Assembly: GCA_028829895.1 (NCBI GenBank)
Contig: CM054179.1
Span: forward strand, 74,403,544-74,467,543
Origin: Sinotaia quadrata
Taxonomy: Eukaryota; Mollusca; Gastropoda; Architaenioglossa; Viviparidae
Direction of reading: 5' to 3'
DNA length: 64,000 nucleotides
In this document: piece after piece, positions 21,654-36,140 of the stretch
How the letters are laid out: every line of letters begins with the position of its first letter
Position numbering within the stretch: position 1 is the first letter of the stretch
The notes under the pieces: generated by a model
Databases searched by the model: none
What the model was told of the DNA's origin: nothing
Seen by the model: only the letters and a program-made list of their open reading frames with translations
Made by a program: the position numbers and the translations under genes

Positions 21654-22135
21654 CTATCCGCTAAAAAGGGAACAAAATGAAAGACAAAAGTATCACTCAA
21701 TTATTCAATAAATCAATCATTCTATAAATCAATAATTCGATTAATCAATCAGTCAGTCTAGTAAAGTTCAAGGAAGATAATCGTGCAGAAAAGTTTGGGA
21801 AGAATTAAAAATACTAAATAAAAAGTTACTTTTTGCAAAACTGAAGTTGAAGCATTTCTCATAGTAATGATTAATACAACCTAAATATACCCATATTTGG
21901 GTTTGAATTATTTGTGACTGAAGTTTGCGAATTCAATATAGTTATTTACTTTGACATATTACACTCTTTGTGAAAGAGAATGCTAATTAAATATACACTT
22001 TTGACATATTTGACTCTTTATGAATGAGGTATGCTAATTAAATATAGTTATACACTTTTTAGCTTTTGGCTGTTTGTGACTGAATATTTTAATTAAATAT
22101 AGTTCTATATATATATTACTTTATAACTGATTAAA
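21654..22135. other. AT-rich DNA with a weakly repeated 65-75-bp segment
   Basis: At 21900-22110 phrases like gactgaa, atgctaattaaatata and cacttttgacatattt return about three times. No gene. Confidence 0.5.
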
Positions 22136-22140
22136 CACGA

Positions 22141-22385
22141 TGAAGCTATATATGTAAACAGTTTTCCTTTTGATTGATTATGTTATGTCTAGGCACACAT
22201 TTACCTTATGATTGATTATATGGTCTAGCTATATATGTACACATTTTACATTATGATGGATTATGATATGGTCTAGCTATATATGTACACATTTTACATT
22301 ATGATGGATTATGATATGGTCTAGCTATATATGTACACATTTTACATTATGATGGATTATGATATGGTCTAGCAATTTATACACC
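22141..22385. repeat. 48-bp tandem repeat, about 4-5 copies
   Basis: tagctatatatgtacacatt plus atgatggattatgatatgg recurs with an exact 48-bp period at 22210-22370. Confidence 0.92.
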
Positions 22386-22756
22386 ATTTTACATTTGAGC
22401 GGAACTGATTGCATTTGTTTGACTTTTGATTTCTTGGATCCTGCCAATGTAATGTGCCGTATATTTTACCACGTGCGTGGGTGTATGTGCGTGTATGACT
22501 TTCTAAACACTTACTTGCATGCAGTTCTATAATTAGATTTTCGATATCGTCAAACGTTTACTGATGTGAAATTTGAAAAACCTGGAGGCATTGCCAAGGA
22601 ATCTTGACGACTGCTAACGTCGAAAATTAAATTTTGCATTGCTACCTACTGCTAAAATTTTCATGACCTTGGTTTATCACCTTTAACTATTTCCTTTTCA
22701 CATATTAAGTAGATTTTAGTAGTATAACGTGCAGCAAATGTAAGAAAAGAAAGCAC
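22386..22756. other. No feature seen
   Basis: Unique sequence; no exon recognised. Confidence 0.5.
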
Positions 22757-22998
22757 AGGCATACCACTACCACGACGATGACGACGACCACCACCACCCC
22801 ACCTCTACAATCACTAATCAACACCTCCGCCGCCACTACCACTACACCACGAGCACCAGCGTTATCACCACCAATACCAATATATAAACATCTCAACCAC
22901 CATCACATCCAACAACCACCACTACCGCCACCATCACAACCACACCACCACCACCACACCACCACCACCACACCACCACCGCCACACCCCCTACCATA
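22757..22998. repeat. CCA/CAC-rich low-complexity region
   Basis: Irregular ccaccacca sequence with acgacgatgacgacg at the left. Not a regular array. Confidence 0.85.
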
Positions 22999-23171
22999 AC
23001 TACTGTAACTTTACATTAGATACTTGAAGAGATAGGTTAGTAATACAAAACACAACTTTATCGTATTAGACTTTTTAAAGAAAATAGTTGAATTCGTGGA
23101 ATATTTTCAATGATTGATAACGTCATTTTTTGTCTCTCAATTTTGTCACCATCAAATGTATTCATCATGTA

Positions 23172-23344
<173 letters not shown>

Positions 23345-23634
23345 ATGTGAAGCAAAAAATTCGGGAGGTAACCTCAGTGTCCGGTGAAATCCATTCAAAA
23401 TTTAAAAAATAAGTGTTGTGACAGGAAATGGACACAAAATGCGGTCGTACTGAAGCAGTTCCAATGAAATATGAATAGAGTTGCTAATTGTACGCAAAGG
23501 TGCAGAACACATTAACTTGGATGTAAAAAAGACAAAACGACAAGCGGTATATCTAATTAGATGAATAATATTAGCAGCAATGAACATATTAAAATAATTA
23601 TTACTTTCGGGGTCATGATTTGTTTTACTTGCAG

Positions 23635-23766
23635 ACAGGCTTTCAGTGCTTTCATTGTTCTGCTCAAGTCGGTGCCGCCACCTGTACCAACCCCTGGGGT
23701 TCTCCCAGATATGCCTGTACCAACCCACGAGGCTCCCCCAAATACGTCACAGCGAATTTTCTTTTG
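23635..23766 (+). CDS. Candidate Ly6/uPAR-like exon (fragment)
   Basis: After a good acceptor (tgttttacttgcag, ending 23634) the phase-0 frame reads TGFQCFHCSAQVGAATCTNP. The C-x-x-C followed by a third Cys and Asn-Pro resembles the start of Ly6/uPAR three-finger domains ('xCYxC...C.dP'), and an intron just before that segment is common in such genes. The following codons contain an imperfect 33-bp duplication (CTNPWGSPRYA then CTNPRGSPKYV). No further disulphide pattern or clear donor is visible, so it may be a decayed exon or a chance match. Confidence 0.3.
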
Positions 23767-24187
23767 CTGTCAGTTCGAATCTATTTGTTTGAAGTGGTGG
23801 CTTTTATAAGACATAATGAATTGAAAGGAAATAAAGGAAATGAATAAATGGAAACACATCAGACCGAATGTTAAATGATTCACCAAGGGATTTATCGAAT
23901 ATTTTGCTAAATACAGAAAATTAACAAAAGCCTGCTAACACTATACTGTGATTGAGAAAAAATAACTTAGAATTAGAAAATAATTTTACATTTGCAAGAT
24001 TGTACACTGCACATCAGGCAAAGCTGCACTTGTGTAAATTCTCTCACTCATTCCATCTGTAAAAATGTGGCCTTTTGTTAAACAATAATAATTAGGCATT
24101 GTCAGCACCAGACCATGTTATGCTAAGGCTGAGGTTCAGCCTGAACTTTGTTCTTTTTTCGACAGGTCGACTATGTTTACACTAGCG

Positions 24188-24270
24188 CAGCCTTTCTCAA
24201 CCTTTGTACATTGGAGGAACCCTTGAAATAATTTTCATGACTCAGGCGAACCTCTGCATAGAAATACACT
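24188..24270. mobile_element. hAT-like terminal fragment (MITE-type)
   Basis: The segment opens cagcctttctcaacctttg, continues with ggaggaacccttgaaataat, and ends near ctcaggcgaacctctgcat. The opening and the paired 'gaacccttgaaataattttca' phrase resemble ends of hAT/Charlie-type non-autonomous DNA transposons known from vertebrates. The partner terminal inverted repeat was not found within about 1 kb, so this is a single end or a solo remnant. Confidence 0.45.
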
Positions 24271-26395
24271 ATCTGTTGTGATGCCTATTTTTTTCAATCA
24301 TGATCTTTTGTCGAACCCTGTCACAACCCCCTCCTCTCTCTGGTGAAAGGGAAGGTGGAAGATGACTTTGTCAGCAGCAACGTAGGATCTGTGTTGATGT
24401 TTACTACAGGAATCCACACAACAGATACACCATTGATGTTTGTCTGGCTCTTTAATCTTAATTCTGTATACAAGGATTACGTTTTGCTGATGTGTTTGTA
24501 TGTGTGAGTGCCAGTGGAGAGGATAAAATGTGTAGACAGTACAAAACGATGCAACAAAAAAAAAAAAACAAAAAAAAAACGAGACAAGACAAAACTTTCG
24601 CCCTTTCAAAACAATAATAAAAAAGTTTTGAAAAAGTTTTTTTATGATTTAAGTTTATTAACCTATGGGCATTCTCTTTCATGCAGTGATTAGATCAATC
24701 ACTACAAATTACTCATACCATGCACTCTTGGGAAGGGGGTAAATGATGAGTGATGATAATATAAAAAAGATAAATTAAGATTTTACAACTGAGCGGTAAT
24801 TCCTGCTGTTGACAGCTGCTCTAGTAGCATAACATTATAATTCTAAAATATTTAACAAAAAGTTCTCACATTATCAGTTCATAATAAATAATAGATTTTT
24901 TCTCTCAAGTCCAATGAGTCAGACTATAAACAATAAAATACATAGATCAATGTTCTATACAATTAATAAATTATCTCAAGTTCTTAACAAGGCCTAATTT
25001 AAGTCAATTTAAGTGCATGGAGGTCTTTGGTATTAATTGTTTTAGTCATGAAATGTTCTTACTTTGAGTATGCTCAAAATACTGTCTGATGACACAATGC
25101 TAGTGTCAAGTTCAACCACTGTCATGCAATGAATTTACATCTGCACTTCGGCACCACAAGTTGACCTTCCTGTCTGTAGGTTGGTCGGGAACAGTTTCAG
25201 TTACTGTTACTCTGGTGACAAGTCTTATGTTTCACTTTGCTGTACAGTGACGTCCCACAGTGTGGTTATCTGCCCCTCCATCAATACAGTTGCCCGGATG
25301 CAGAAATGCACCACCCACAGAATGGAACTGATTCAAAAGTATCTCATTACTCCCTTTTTCACTGCGTTTAAAATAACCAATTACTTTACCCTCATAACTG
25401 GTAATCCGACATTGTGACGAGAGATATGGAAAGGGAGGGAAGAAGGCTTTCTCCCGTTATCCACCACTGTGTACCTTCCAAAATCTTGGTGTCTCTCTCT
25501 CTGTATTCATAGTTAAAATTTCATAAAATATTTACGGAGTTTTCAGTCTCAGAGCACGATATATGCATCCTTGAAAGTTCATGAGTTTCTTGTTTAGCAT
25601 GCTTTTACACAAGCACAAAAAATCTCTTTGCTGGAAAGCCTCATTGTTAGACTTCAGGCATTTTTCTAGTTCTCAAGTGCACAATGAATTCTAATTAAAC
25701 TAATCTTTTATAACTACAAATATATTGGACTGAATAATTCTTTTATCATAATTTTATAAAGTAACATTCGATATGTAAATCTTTTTAATTTAATCTTCAT
25801 ACACTCAGGTATCACGAGAATGAAATAATTACATTCACATGAATGCATAAATCTAGCTTCACATGCATAATACAGAATATATTTTATTGATGGATGTAAT
25901 ATCAAATGTATTTTTATAACTCACTGCTTTGAAATGTAAGTGAATTTTTTCATCTGCACTTCTAACCTATCATTTCAAAATAAAACCAAATACCGACTGT
26001 GCTATGCGGTGGTCGGCGACCTTGACACCGGACGGTTGACATAAACAATAATAATAAAAATATTTGGCGGCTACCTCCCGCCCCCGTGACAAATCCCTAG
26101 TGATCTCTAGTGGAACCCCGAATGAGCAACCCTGTGTGATTGAACTACAGAACATTTTGTTTTTGTATGTAGAGTGGGAATATTTTAGTGGATTGAACTA
26201 CACATAACATCTCTTGTCATGTAAATTTGTCTGAATGGACTGACCAGAGTGTGGAAAACTGTTATATTTAGACCCTAGAAAATGATGGCAGATAAGAATC
26301 ATTGCATATTCAACGAACTTTGACCTTTTCACTACTCAGTGAAACTTGTTGCATATGCCCATCTAACCACACCCCGATGCAAATGAATAACCTGT
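24271..26395. other. No gene seen; poly(A) runs at 24549-24580
   Basis: Mostly unique DNA. An A-rich tract (24549-24580) could be a retroposed 3' end but no partner structure is visible. 25130-25420 and 25980-26150 are somewhat richer in GC; frames there (e.g. 25181-25417 plus) are unrecognised. Confidence 0.45.
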
Positions 26396-26399
26396 GATC

Positions 26400-26935
26400 T
26401 CAGCCCAGTCCATTGGACATCATGGGGGATGCAGTGCGTTTCCTTCCGGATGGATCAAGCCAGCCCTGACTCGTCACGTTACTGGCAAATGGTCACAATT
26501 ACACCTTGTCGTTGCCCACTCCAATGGACTTCGTGAGAGATGCAACACGTGTCTGTCCCTGGTGACTCAAACAAACCCAGGAAACACGCGTGTCTGTCTG
26601 TCCCTGGTGGCTCAAACAAATCCAGGAAACACGCGCGTCTGTCTGTCCCTGGTGGCTCAAACAAGCCCAAGAAACACGCGTGTCTGTCTGTCTCTGGTGA
26701 CTCAAACAAGCCCTATGAACACGCGTGTCTGTCCCTAGTGGCTCAAACAAGCTTTGAAAACATATGTCTGTTCCTGGTGGCTCAAACAAACCCTGAAAAC
26801 ACATGTCTGTCCCTGGTGGCTCAAACAAACCCTGAAAACACATATGTCTCTATCTGGTGGCTCAAACAAACCCTGAAAACACATATGTCTGTTCCTTGTG
26901 GCTCAAACAAGCTATGAAAACACGTGTCTGCAAGG
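26400..26935. repeat. Minisatellite, unit about 39-46 bp, about 9 copies
   Basis: The core ctggtggctcaaacaaaccc, followed by gaaaacacg/atgtctgt, recurs nine times from 26555. The unit shortens rightwards from about 45 to 39 bp. An extra diverged pair flanks it at 26405-26550. Both strands keep open frames (LVAQTNPGNTRVC type) because several units are multiples of three. Confidence 0.9.
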
Positions 26936-27379
26936 CGACCACAGGCAACACACCAGGGTCTACCCAAACTAGCTCTAAGTACAAGACATTTACAAATATT
27001 CTCTTTTATCCATTCAAATTAAAAAAAAATTATAGTTATAAAAAGTTAAGCACTGCAAAATTAATCTAGCTTTTCCGTTAGGCTTCATAAGGAAGATAAA
27101 CACCATTTTTCTTTCTCTGGAATGTGTGATGCTGAAGATAATGAAATTAAAATTTTAACGAGATGTCCCAAAAATTAAGTGAAATAAAAGATGATTTAAA
27201 CGATGCCAGTGGCCTGATGACATTTGAACAAGCAATTAAATTAGCTGAAGGTATCAATCATCCAAACTTCAAATTATAAGTTGTTGATGTTTGGCCTCAA
27301 ACTTGATTGCATCGATAAAATGCAGTGAGGCAGTTGTACCACAAAGATTTCAATGTTGCTACAGCAAGAACGATGTAAC
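26936..27379. other. No feature seen
   Basis: AT-rich unique DNA. Confidence 0.5.
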
Positions 27380-28335
27380 AAGTGGATTAAAATTTCGCGA
27401 ACATTTTAAACTCTACTCCAGCTGAAGCGATCTAGTAGGATAATAGATTTGGATAACGTTTTAAATTCTACTCTAACTGTATAGCGATCTAATAGATTAA
27501 TAGATTAAGATACCGTTTTAAATTCTGCTATAACTGTAGCGATCTAATAGATTAATAGATTAAGATACCATTTTAAATTCTACTCCATTGCGAACATTTT
27601 AAATTCTACTCTAAAATAGAATAGATAACGATGTAGCGATCTAATAGTTTAATAGATTTAGTTTATGTTTTAAATTCTACTCATGCTGTAGGGATATAAT
27701 AGGTGAATAGAGTTCGAAATAGTTTTTAATTCTATTGTAGCTGCAGAGATGTAATATGGATTTCGCGAACACTTTTAATACCGCTCCCTCTGTAGATATA
27801 TATAGAGTTCATAAACATATTAATTTTAATCGAGCTAGTGACGTAATATATAGTTCACAAACATTTTAAATTCTACTCTAGATGTAGAGATGTAATGTAG
27901 AGTTCCCAAGCGTTTTTAATTCTACTCTGGCTGTAGAGATGTAATGTAGAGTTCCCAAGCGTTTTTAATTCTACTCTGGCTGTAGAGATGTAATGTAGAG
28001 TTCCCAAGCGTTTTTAATTCTACTCTGGCTGTAGAGATGTAATGTAGAGTTCCCAAGCGTTTTTAATTCTACTCTAGCTGTAGAGATGTAATGTAGAGTT
28101 CCCAAGCGTTTTTAATTCTACTCTGGCTGTAGAGATGTAATGTAGAGTTCCCAAGCGTTTTTAATTCTACTCTGGCTGTAGAGATGTAATGTAGAGTTCC
28201 CAAGCGTTTTAAATTCTACTCTGGCTGTAGAGATGTAATGTAGAGTTCCCAAGCGTTTTTAATTCTACTCTGGCTGTAGAGATGTAATGTAGAGTTCCCA
28301 AGCGTTTTTAATTCTACTCTAGCTGTAGAGAACTA
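27380..28335. repeat. 49-bp minisatellite with an old left half and homogenised right half
   Basis: From about 27870 to 28330 agagatgtaatgtagagttc plus ccaagcgtttttaattctac recurs about nine times with near identity (49 bp). From 27380 to 27870 the same theme (ttttaaattctactc, gtagcgatctaatag) is heavily decayed. Confidence 0.93.
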
Positions 28336-28840
28336 TCTGTAATGAAACTAATCAAACAAGCAAGCCAGAAAAAAAAAACTGCAAACGTTGCTTGTTTTCA
28401 CCTGACTGTTGCGAGAATTTGATTTTAAAAACTCACACAAGCATTTAGTGATAGCAAAACACCGCCACTATTTAATTTGTTTTCAAGCAAGGTTTATAAA
28501 TTGACCCCTCCCAACAACAAAAATAACAACAACCGAAAAGTCAACCAAGCAAAACTAATGTTAAAATGCGCGTTACATGTTTTCGAAATATTGAAGTCTC
28601 GTAGGAGTTTAGATCACTGGAAGGAAAGATAACTCCGCTTGTCAAAGATTCGCTCAGGGGCACACTAATCATCGTACTGATTCTTGTGGGCAATGTTGTA
28701 TTCTCCAAATGACACCAGTAGTCTCTGTCTTTAATTAGAAATATTTTCACAAAGTCCGTATTAATTTGTAGCTTTTTTAAAGTCACTCACAGTGTGAAGG
28801 GTTTGCATTCGTGTTTTATTGATTTTTCTTTCTTTCTGTT
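28336..28840. other. No feature seen
   Basis: Unique AT-rich DNA with a short poly(A). Confidence 0.5.
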
Positions 28841-29140
<300 letters not shown>

Positions 29141-29402
29141 ATTTTATTTGATGCAACCCACACACACGAAGCCTTAGTTGATCATACTGAATGTGAAATA
29201 ACGGATTCTTAACACATCTGTTGAGATCTCAGCGGTCTTTATCAGATTAACTTTGGGAAGAAGTTTGAATGAAATGTTTAGCTTGTAATCATAAAACATT
29301 ATCTTTCGGATCTTGCAAGAATTTTGATGTTTGAGTTATTCTTCGAGACTAGCATGTGTGCCTCTTTTCCTTGTGCGTGTAGTTATCTTGATCCATTGAT
29401 GC

Positions 29403-29640
29403 TTTCTTTCTTCCTGTCTTTATATACATGCTTGGAAATATATATTATTTAATGAATACAAACCTTTCTTCCTCGCTTTATATACACGTTTGGAAATATA
29501 TATTATTTAATGAATACAAACCTTTCTTCCTCGCTTTATATACACGTTTGGAAATATATATTATTTAATGAATACAAACCTTTCTTCCTCGCTTTATATA
29601 CACGTTTGGAAATATATATTATTTAATGAATACAAAGCTA
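29403..29640. repeat. 58-bp tandem repeat, 4 copies
   Basis: cctttcttcctcgctttata plus ggaaatatatattatttaat recurs with a 58-bp period; the last three copies are nearly identical. Confidence 0.94.
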
Positions 29641-31429
29641 TCGTTTAAAAAAGAGTTAAATTTAAAATGTGATAAAAATAGCCCACAGGAGACATTCTTA
29701 ATTAACTATAACAAAAGGGGTAAGTGTGAAAATGTCACCTTAACCCGATTAATGTAAAATCAACCCAAATCCAGGAAGAAATCTTGTACAACTGATTGTA
29801 ACAGTTGTTAAGGAACAGCACTTGGCAAATACGATGAAAAATAAACAGGTTTGTACCTGCATATCGACTGCAATTAAACATGCACAGAGACACAAGCACA
29901 CGCGCATAATCAATATACAGTCAACAATATAATTTTGTGTAAAGGCATGTTAATATAATTCTTTAAAAAAAAAAAAAAATTGAAGCCGGGTGTAGTGCTG
30001 CCATTAATGCACTGATGACGTCGATGCATTAATGACGTCTTTTGTGGCATGAAAATCTGCACGTGCCTTTATACGTTTGTGTCTATTAGACTTTAGAGTT
30101 TAGACTTTAGACTTTAGACTTTAGAGTTTGTTGATGCGAGCGACTCACGCTAGTGAGATTGGTCAATTGAATTTTGATATGAACATTCGAAAATTATCGA
30201 CTTTTGTGAAGTTGCCCTCAAAGATTCATATTACTAGAACCTATCATATTTCAGTCAAATAATGGATCATGAAAATCAGTTTTGGGAGCCTTTCTTCTAT
30301 TCTTTAATGTGCATACAATTTTTCATAAACGCCGTACTTAGGTCATATTTGTATTTTGACAAGCACATAAATGGCCTACTGTTCAATATGAACTCTGCGC
30401 GATGGGATTTGAGTGTGAACGACACGGCATTGTTCCAGCGCTAACGTAAATGTCACGCATGAGTAAAAACAACACAAGGGTGAAGGTCGAACCATGGGGC
30501 AAATTATGCTCTTCATGTTGCATATTTTTTCTTTTTCTTTATTAATAATCTGCAATTGAAAGTTACTAGTTACGGCGGTCAAGTAATCTGCATACGCTAC
30601 ATACAGTTAAGGATTGAGGTCAAGTTCACTGATCATGCGTGGACAGTGGAAATGTACAGAAAGGGGGAGGGTAACAGTAAGAGTGGGTGAATGTTGACAG
30701 GATACGGGATATTATTATATGGACATTTGCGTTCCTCACAATGACGTGAGAAAACCTGTAGGTTGACCCAGAGTCATTCATAATATGTGCTAATAGACCC
30801 AGAGTCATTCATATATATGTGCTAATAGACCCAGAGTCATTCATATATATGTGCTAATAGACCCACATTTTTATAGATGCACACCAGATGGAAGGGTTGA
30901 ATTTGTGTACACTAAAGGAGCTTTTTCCCGTTTCAGTAAGTGGTAAATATATTGACTTCTCAGAAATTACTGTTATATATTATTGATGAAAATGTTGTGT
31001 AGAATGTTCGTGTATTTTTACTAATGATTGTTGTATGAAACTAACGTATATCTCTTCCAGAGAAGGTTGTGTGGTGCTAGTAATAAATTCATGACACAGG
31101 CAGAGATAATGAAATGGAACTAAGCACGTGTTGTGCTCTAGGCTTTATGTATTGTAAAACCATTTGTAGCGAATGAAGCTAAAATGAGAGGTTGAGAAAA
31201 TCATTCAATGCGAATTTAATGAAACGATTCATTGATTATATTTGTATCTATTGAGAGTCATGTAAGTGAGGAAATGGAAATATTATTGTTTCATTTGCAA
31301 ATATTTCTCCATGATGAGATTTTCTAAAGTATATATATTAGTGTGTAGTTAACTTTCAGTGACTTGGAATTGTAAGAGTCGGCTACAAAGCCTTATTGCC
31401 AGCAGCTACAGAGAGATACATTGTCTATT
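29641..31429. other. No gene seen; small repeats
   Basis: Holds a poly(A) at 29966-29979, a tttagac-type octamer run at 30088-30128 and the 32-33-bp repeat listed separately. No exon recognised. Confidence 0.45.
30763..30866. repeat. 32-33-bp tandem repeat, 3 copies
   Basis: gacccagagtcattcatata plus tgtgctaata recurs three times. Confidence 0.92.
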
Positions 31430-31573
31430 TAAGCTGGACTTCTTTTGTCTTATGCCTTGAGATGTTGCTGAGTTGATCATCGTGTTCACTCTGAAAAACA
31501 CATCTTATTCCTGTCGCGAGCTGACGGTCATCGACGTGACGTCATCAACAAGGGCGAGAGGCACTGCGTGAGT
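31430..31573 (+). promoter_or_regulatory. Candidate first exon/promoter with CRE palindrome and strong donor
   Basis: A short GC-richer island contains TGACGTCA at 31537-31544 and a consensus donor GTGAGT at 31568-31573. One frame before it is open for about 27 codons (ADGHRRDVINKGERHC at its end). This could be an untranslated or short coding first exon. There is no partner exon. Confidence 0.25.
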
Positions 31574-33065
31574 AAATAACGATGATGGGCTCATCCACAA
31601 TGTCAAGGTGAAATGGTCTACCAATAACCAATCCATAAATATAATCAACCAGATGAACAATTACTGTTAATTTAATGTTAACGGTGGGACAGTATTTTGA
31701 CGGTCTCAGCTGATCTATGTTTTCGGAAATAGAATTTTATTGTTTTGTTTTTATTATGTTTAATTAATTAATTAATTAATTCTTCTTGTTTTTGTTATAA
31801 ACATTTTAGTTAATTTGTTAGTGCGACCGAGAAGAGTTGGCTGGGGTTCTGAGTCAGAGATATATGGATGTTATATTAGATGTAATTAATGAAAGGGAAA
31901 GATAACACTTGCCAACTCAAGGCACGTAAGATAATTTATCAGTTGTTATGTTAGATGAATAAAGGTCCCAAAGAACGGGTCTGACTTAGAGACTGATTGA
32001 TAGATTAGGCCGCCTGGCTGTTTCAGTATTAGAGCTAATATAATAATATTGAGTCTGATACTGAGGAAGGGTCATTACATATAACCGGACATGTGACAAC
32101 ATGACAAAACTTAATTATCTATTACTGGTACAGACCAAACGTTCCCAATACATTTACAACGGAATGCAGGATGATTTAGAGGTAAACAAAACCATAATTT
32201 ACACTAAACAGTTAGCTCCCTTTGAACAAGTGAGCTAGAAATAATGTTTCTCTGCTCAGGTTCAAAAACATTCGGCATCATAATCGACCTGTAATCTTCA
32301 AAGGCGTCCGAATAAAGACTGCATAACAAAACAAATTGATGAAAGGACCTTTCAATCAGCTTGAACACCTTCCCCCCTCCTTCCCGTACCTTCTCTCCAA
32401 CAAATCTATAAAATAACAACAAAACCCCTTAGTATTATTGATGAAACTACTAGAATCGTATTTCATTGCGTTTGTAATCAACCGGAAGTACGTTATTCTT
32501 TCACATGTGTGATGTCCGAGTGGCGGAAGAAACGCTTGGCTTTGCATTTCAACAACCAACTTTTGTGTTCGGTGCAGATCGGACAGTTAAGCACTAAAGC
32601 GTGCCGACATCATTTAGATTTTAGACACTTAAAAGCATGCCGACATCATACGGTGCTGAGCCCATTCTCAATTGTCTTCAAATCGTGCCATTCTCAATTG
32701 TCTTCAAACCGTGCCATTCAGAAATCTTTCATAATTTTGTGGTTTTAATGCAGAAAAATCGTGAATGATTAATCTCCCGTTTAAGTAAATTTCTGTTTAA
32801 AATTATACCAATAAAAACAACTTCATATTGTTTTTTAAAACAATGGGAGTGTCGTCTTTGGAATAGAGTAATCTATCTTTGGATACACGTAATAATAGCT
32901 TTTGATTTATTTGAAAAGTCATGGAAATACGATTTCTAATTCAACAGTGAGATAAGCGATTACATGCGATAAAATTACAAAAAATATACACTTATTATTT
33001 TTCTCTTTTTACTTTCCTTTCGTATGTTTAAATGCGACTGGATATAATATATATTTCGTTTAATT
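31574..33065. other. No gene seen
   Basis: AT-rich; (attaa)n-type run at 31762-31782. 32640-32715 has a short duplicated catgccgacatcat / attctcaattgtcttcaaa pair. Confidence 0.5.
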
Positions 33066-33066
33066 T

Positions 33067-35105
<2,039 letters not shown>

Positions 35106-36140
35106 TTGTAGTTAGCACAGCAAGTGTCTTTCACCTGACACAGCGACAAATGTCTTTCACTTGACACAACGACAAGTGTCTTTCATTTAACAAAACGATA
35201 TGTGAGTTTATCAGTTGAAAAATGACGTGTCTTTCATTTAACACAGCGGCCAGTGTCTCTCATTTGACAAAACGACACGTGTCTTTCATTTGACACAGGG
35301 ATAAATGTCTTTAGTTGACTCAGCAACATGTGTCTTTCATTGACACAGCGACAAGTATCCTTCATTTGACAAAACCACACGTCTTATTCAGTTGACAGCG
35401 ATAGGTGACTTTCATTTGACACAGCGACATCTGTCTTTCATTTGACACAGTGGCAAGTGTCTTTCATTTGACACAGTGGCAAGTGTCTTTCATTTGACAA
35501 ATGATACGTGCGTTTCATTCGACACACCGACAAGTATATTACAATTGATACACCGACAAGTATATTACAATTGATACACCGACAAGTGTATTTCAATTGA
35601 CACAGCGACAAGATTATTACAATTGATACACCGACAAGTGTATTTCAATTGACACAGCGACAAGTATATTACAATTGATACACCGACAAGTGTATTTCAA
35701 TTGACACAGCGACAAGTATATTACAATTGATACACCGACAAGTGTATTTCAATTGACACAGCGACAAGTATATTACAATTGATACACCGACAACTGTATT
35801 TCAATTGACACAGCGACAAGTATATTACAATTGATACACCGACAACTGTATTTCAATTGATACAGCGACAAGTGTATTTCAATTGACACAGCGACAAGTG
35901 TATTACAATTGATACACCGACAAGTGTATTTCAATTGATACAGCGACAAGTGTATTTCAATTGACACAGCGACAAGTATATTACAATTGATACACCGACA
36001 AGTGTATTTCAATTGATACAGCGACAAGTGTATTGCAATGGCAACGACTAGCGTCTTTCATTTGACACAGTGGCAAGTAATCTTTCAGTTGACAAAAACG
36101 ACATGAACCATTCAGTTAATATGACAGGTGTCTTTCTGTT
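35106..36140. repeat. 26-bp satellite with 52-bp higher-order units
   Basis: About 38 units of a 26-bp theme. The outer part (35106-35520, 36030-36140) is diverged (tgtctttcatttgacacag). The centre (35530-36030) alternates two unit types, ttgacacagcgacaag plus tatattacaa and ttgatacaccgacaag plus tgtatttcaa, giving a 52-bp higher-order period. A Cys/Val/Leu-rich minus frame is a by-product. Confidence 0.93.

Noticed and set aside
21455..21711. Poly-Thr, poly-His, poly-Gly and poly-Val frames
   Set aside because: All six frames of a CCA repeat.
26394..26917. Plus and minus frames with 13-15-residue repeats (LVAQTNPGNTRVC)
   Set aside because: Both strands and several frames are open across a minisatellite; there are no dibasic sites or signal peptide, unlike the true prohormone.
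29966..30020. Poly(A) next to gccgggtgtagtg, resembling a 7SL-type SINE start
   Set aside because: The poly(A) precedes rather than follows the motif on that strand and the match is about 13 bases; no SINE body.
35773..36027. CRCINCNILVAVSIEIHLSLYQLKY repeats resembling a cysteine-rich protein (core YQLKYTCRCINC)
   Set aside because: Shadow of the 26-bp satellite; 52- and 78-bp periods explain the pattern.
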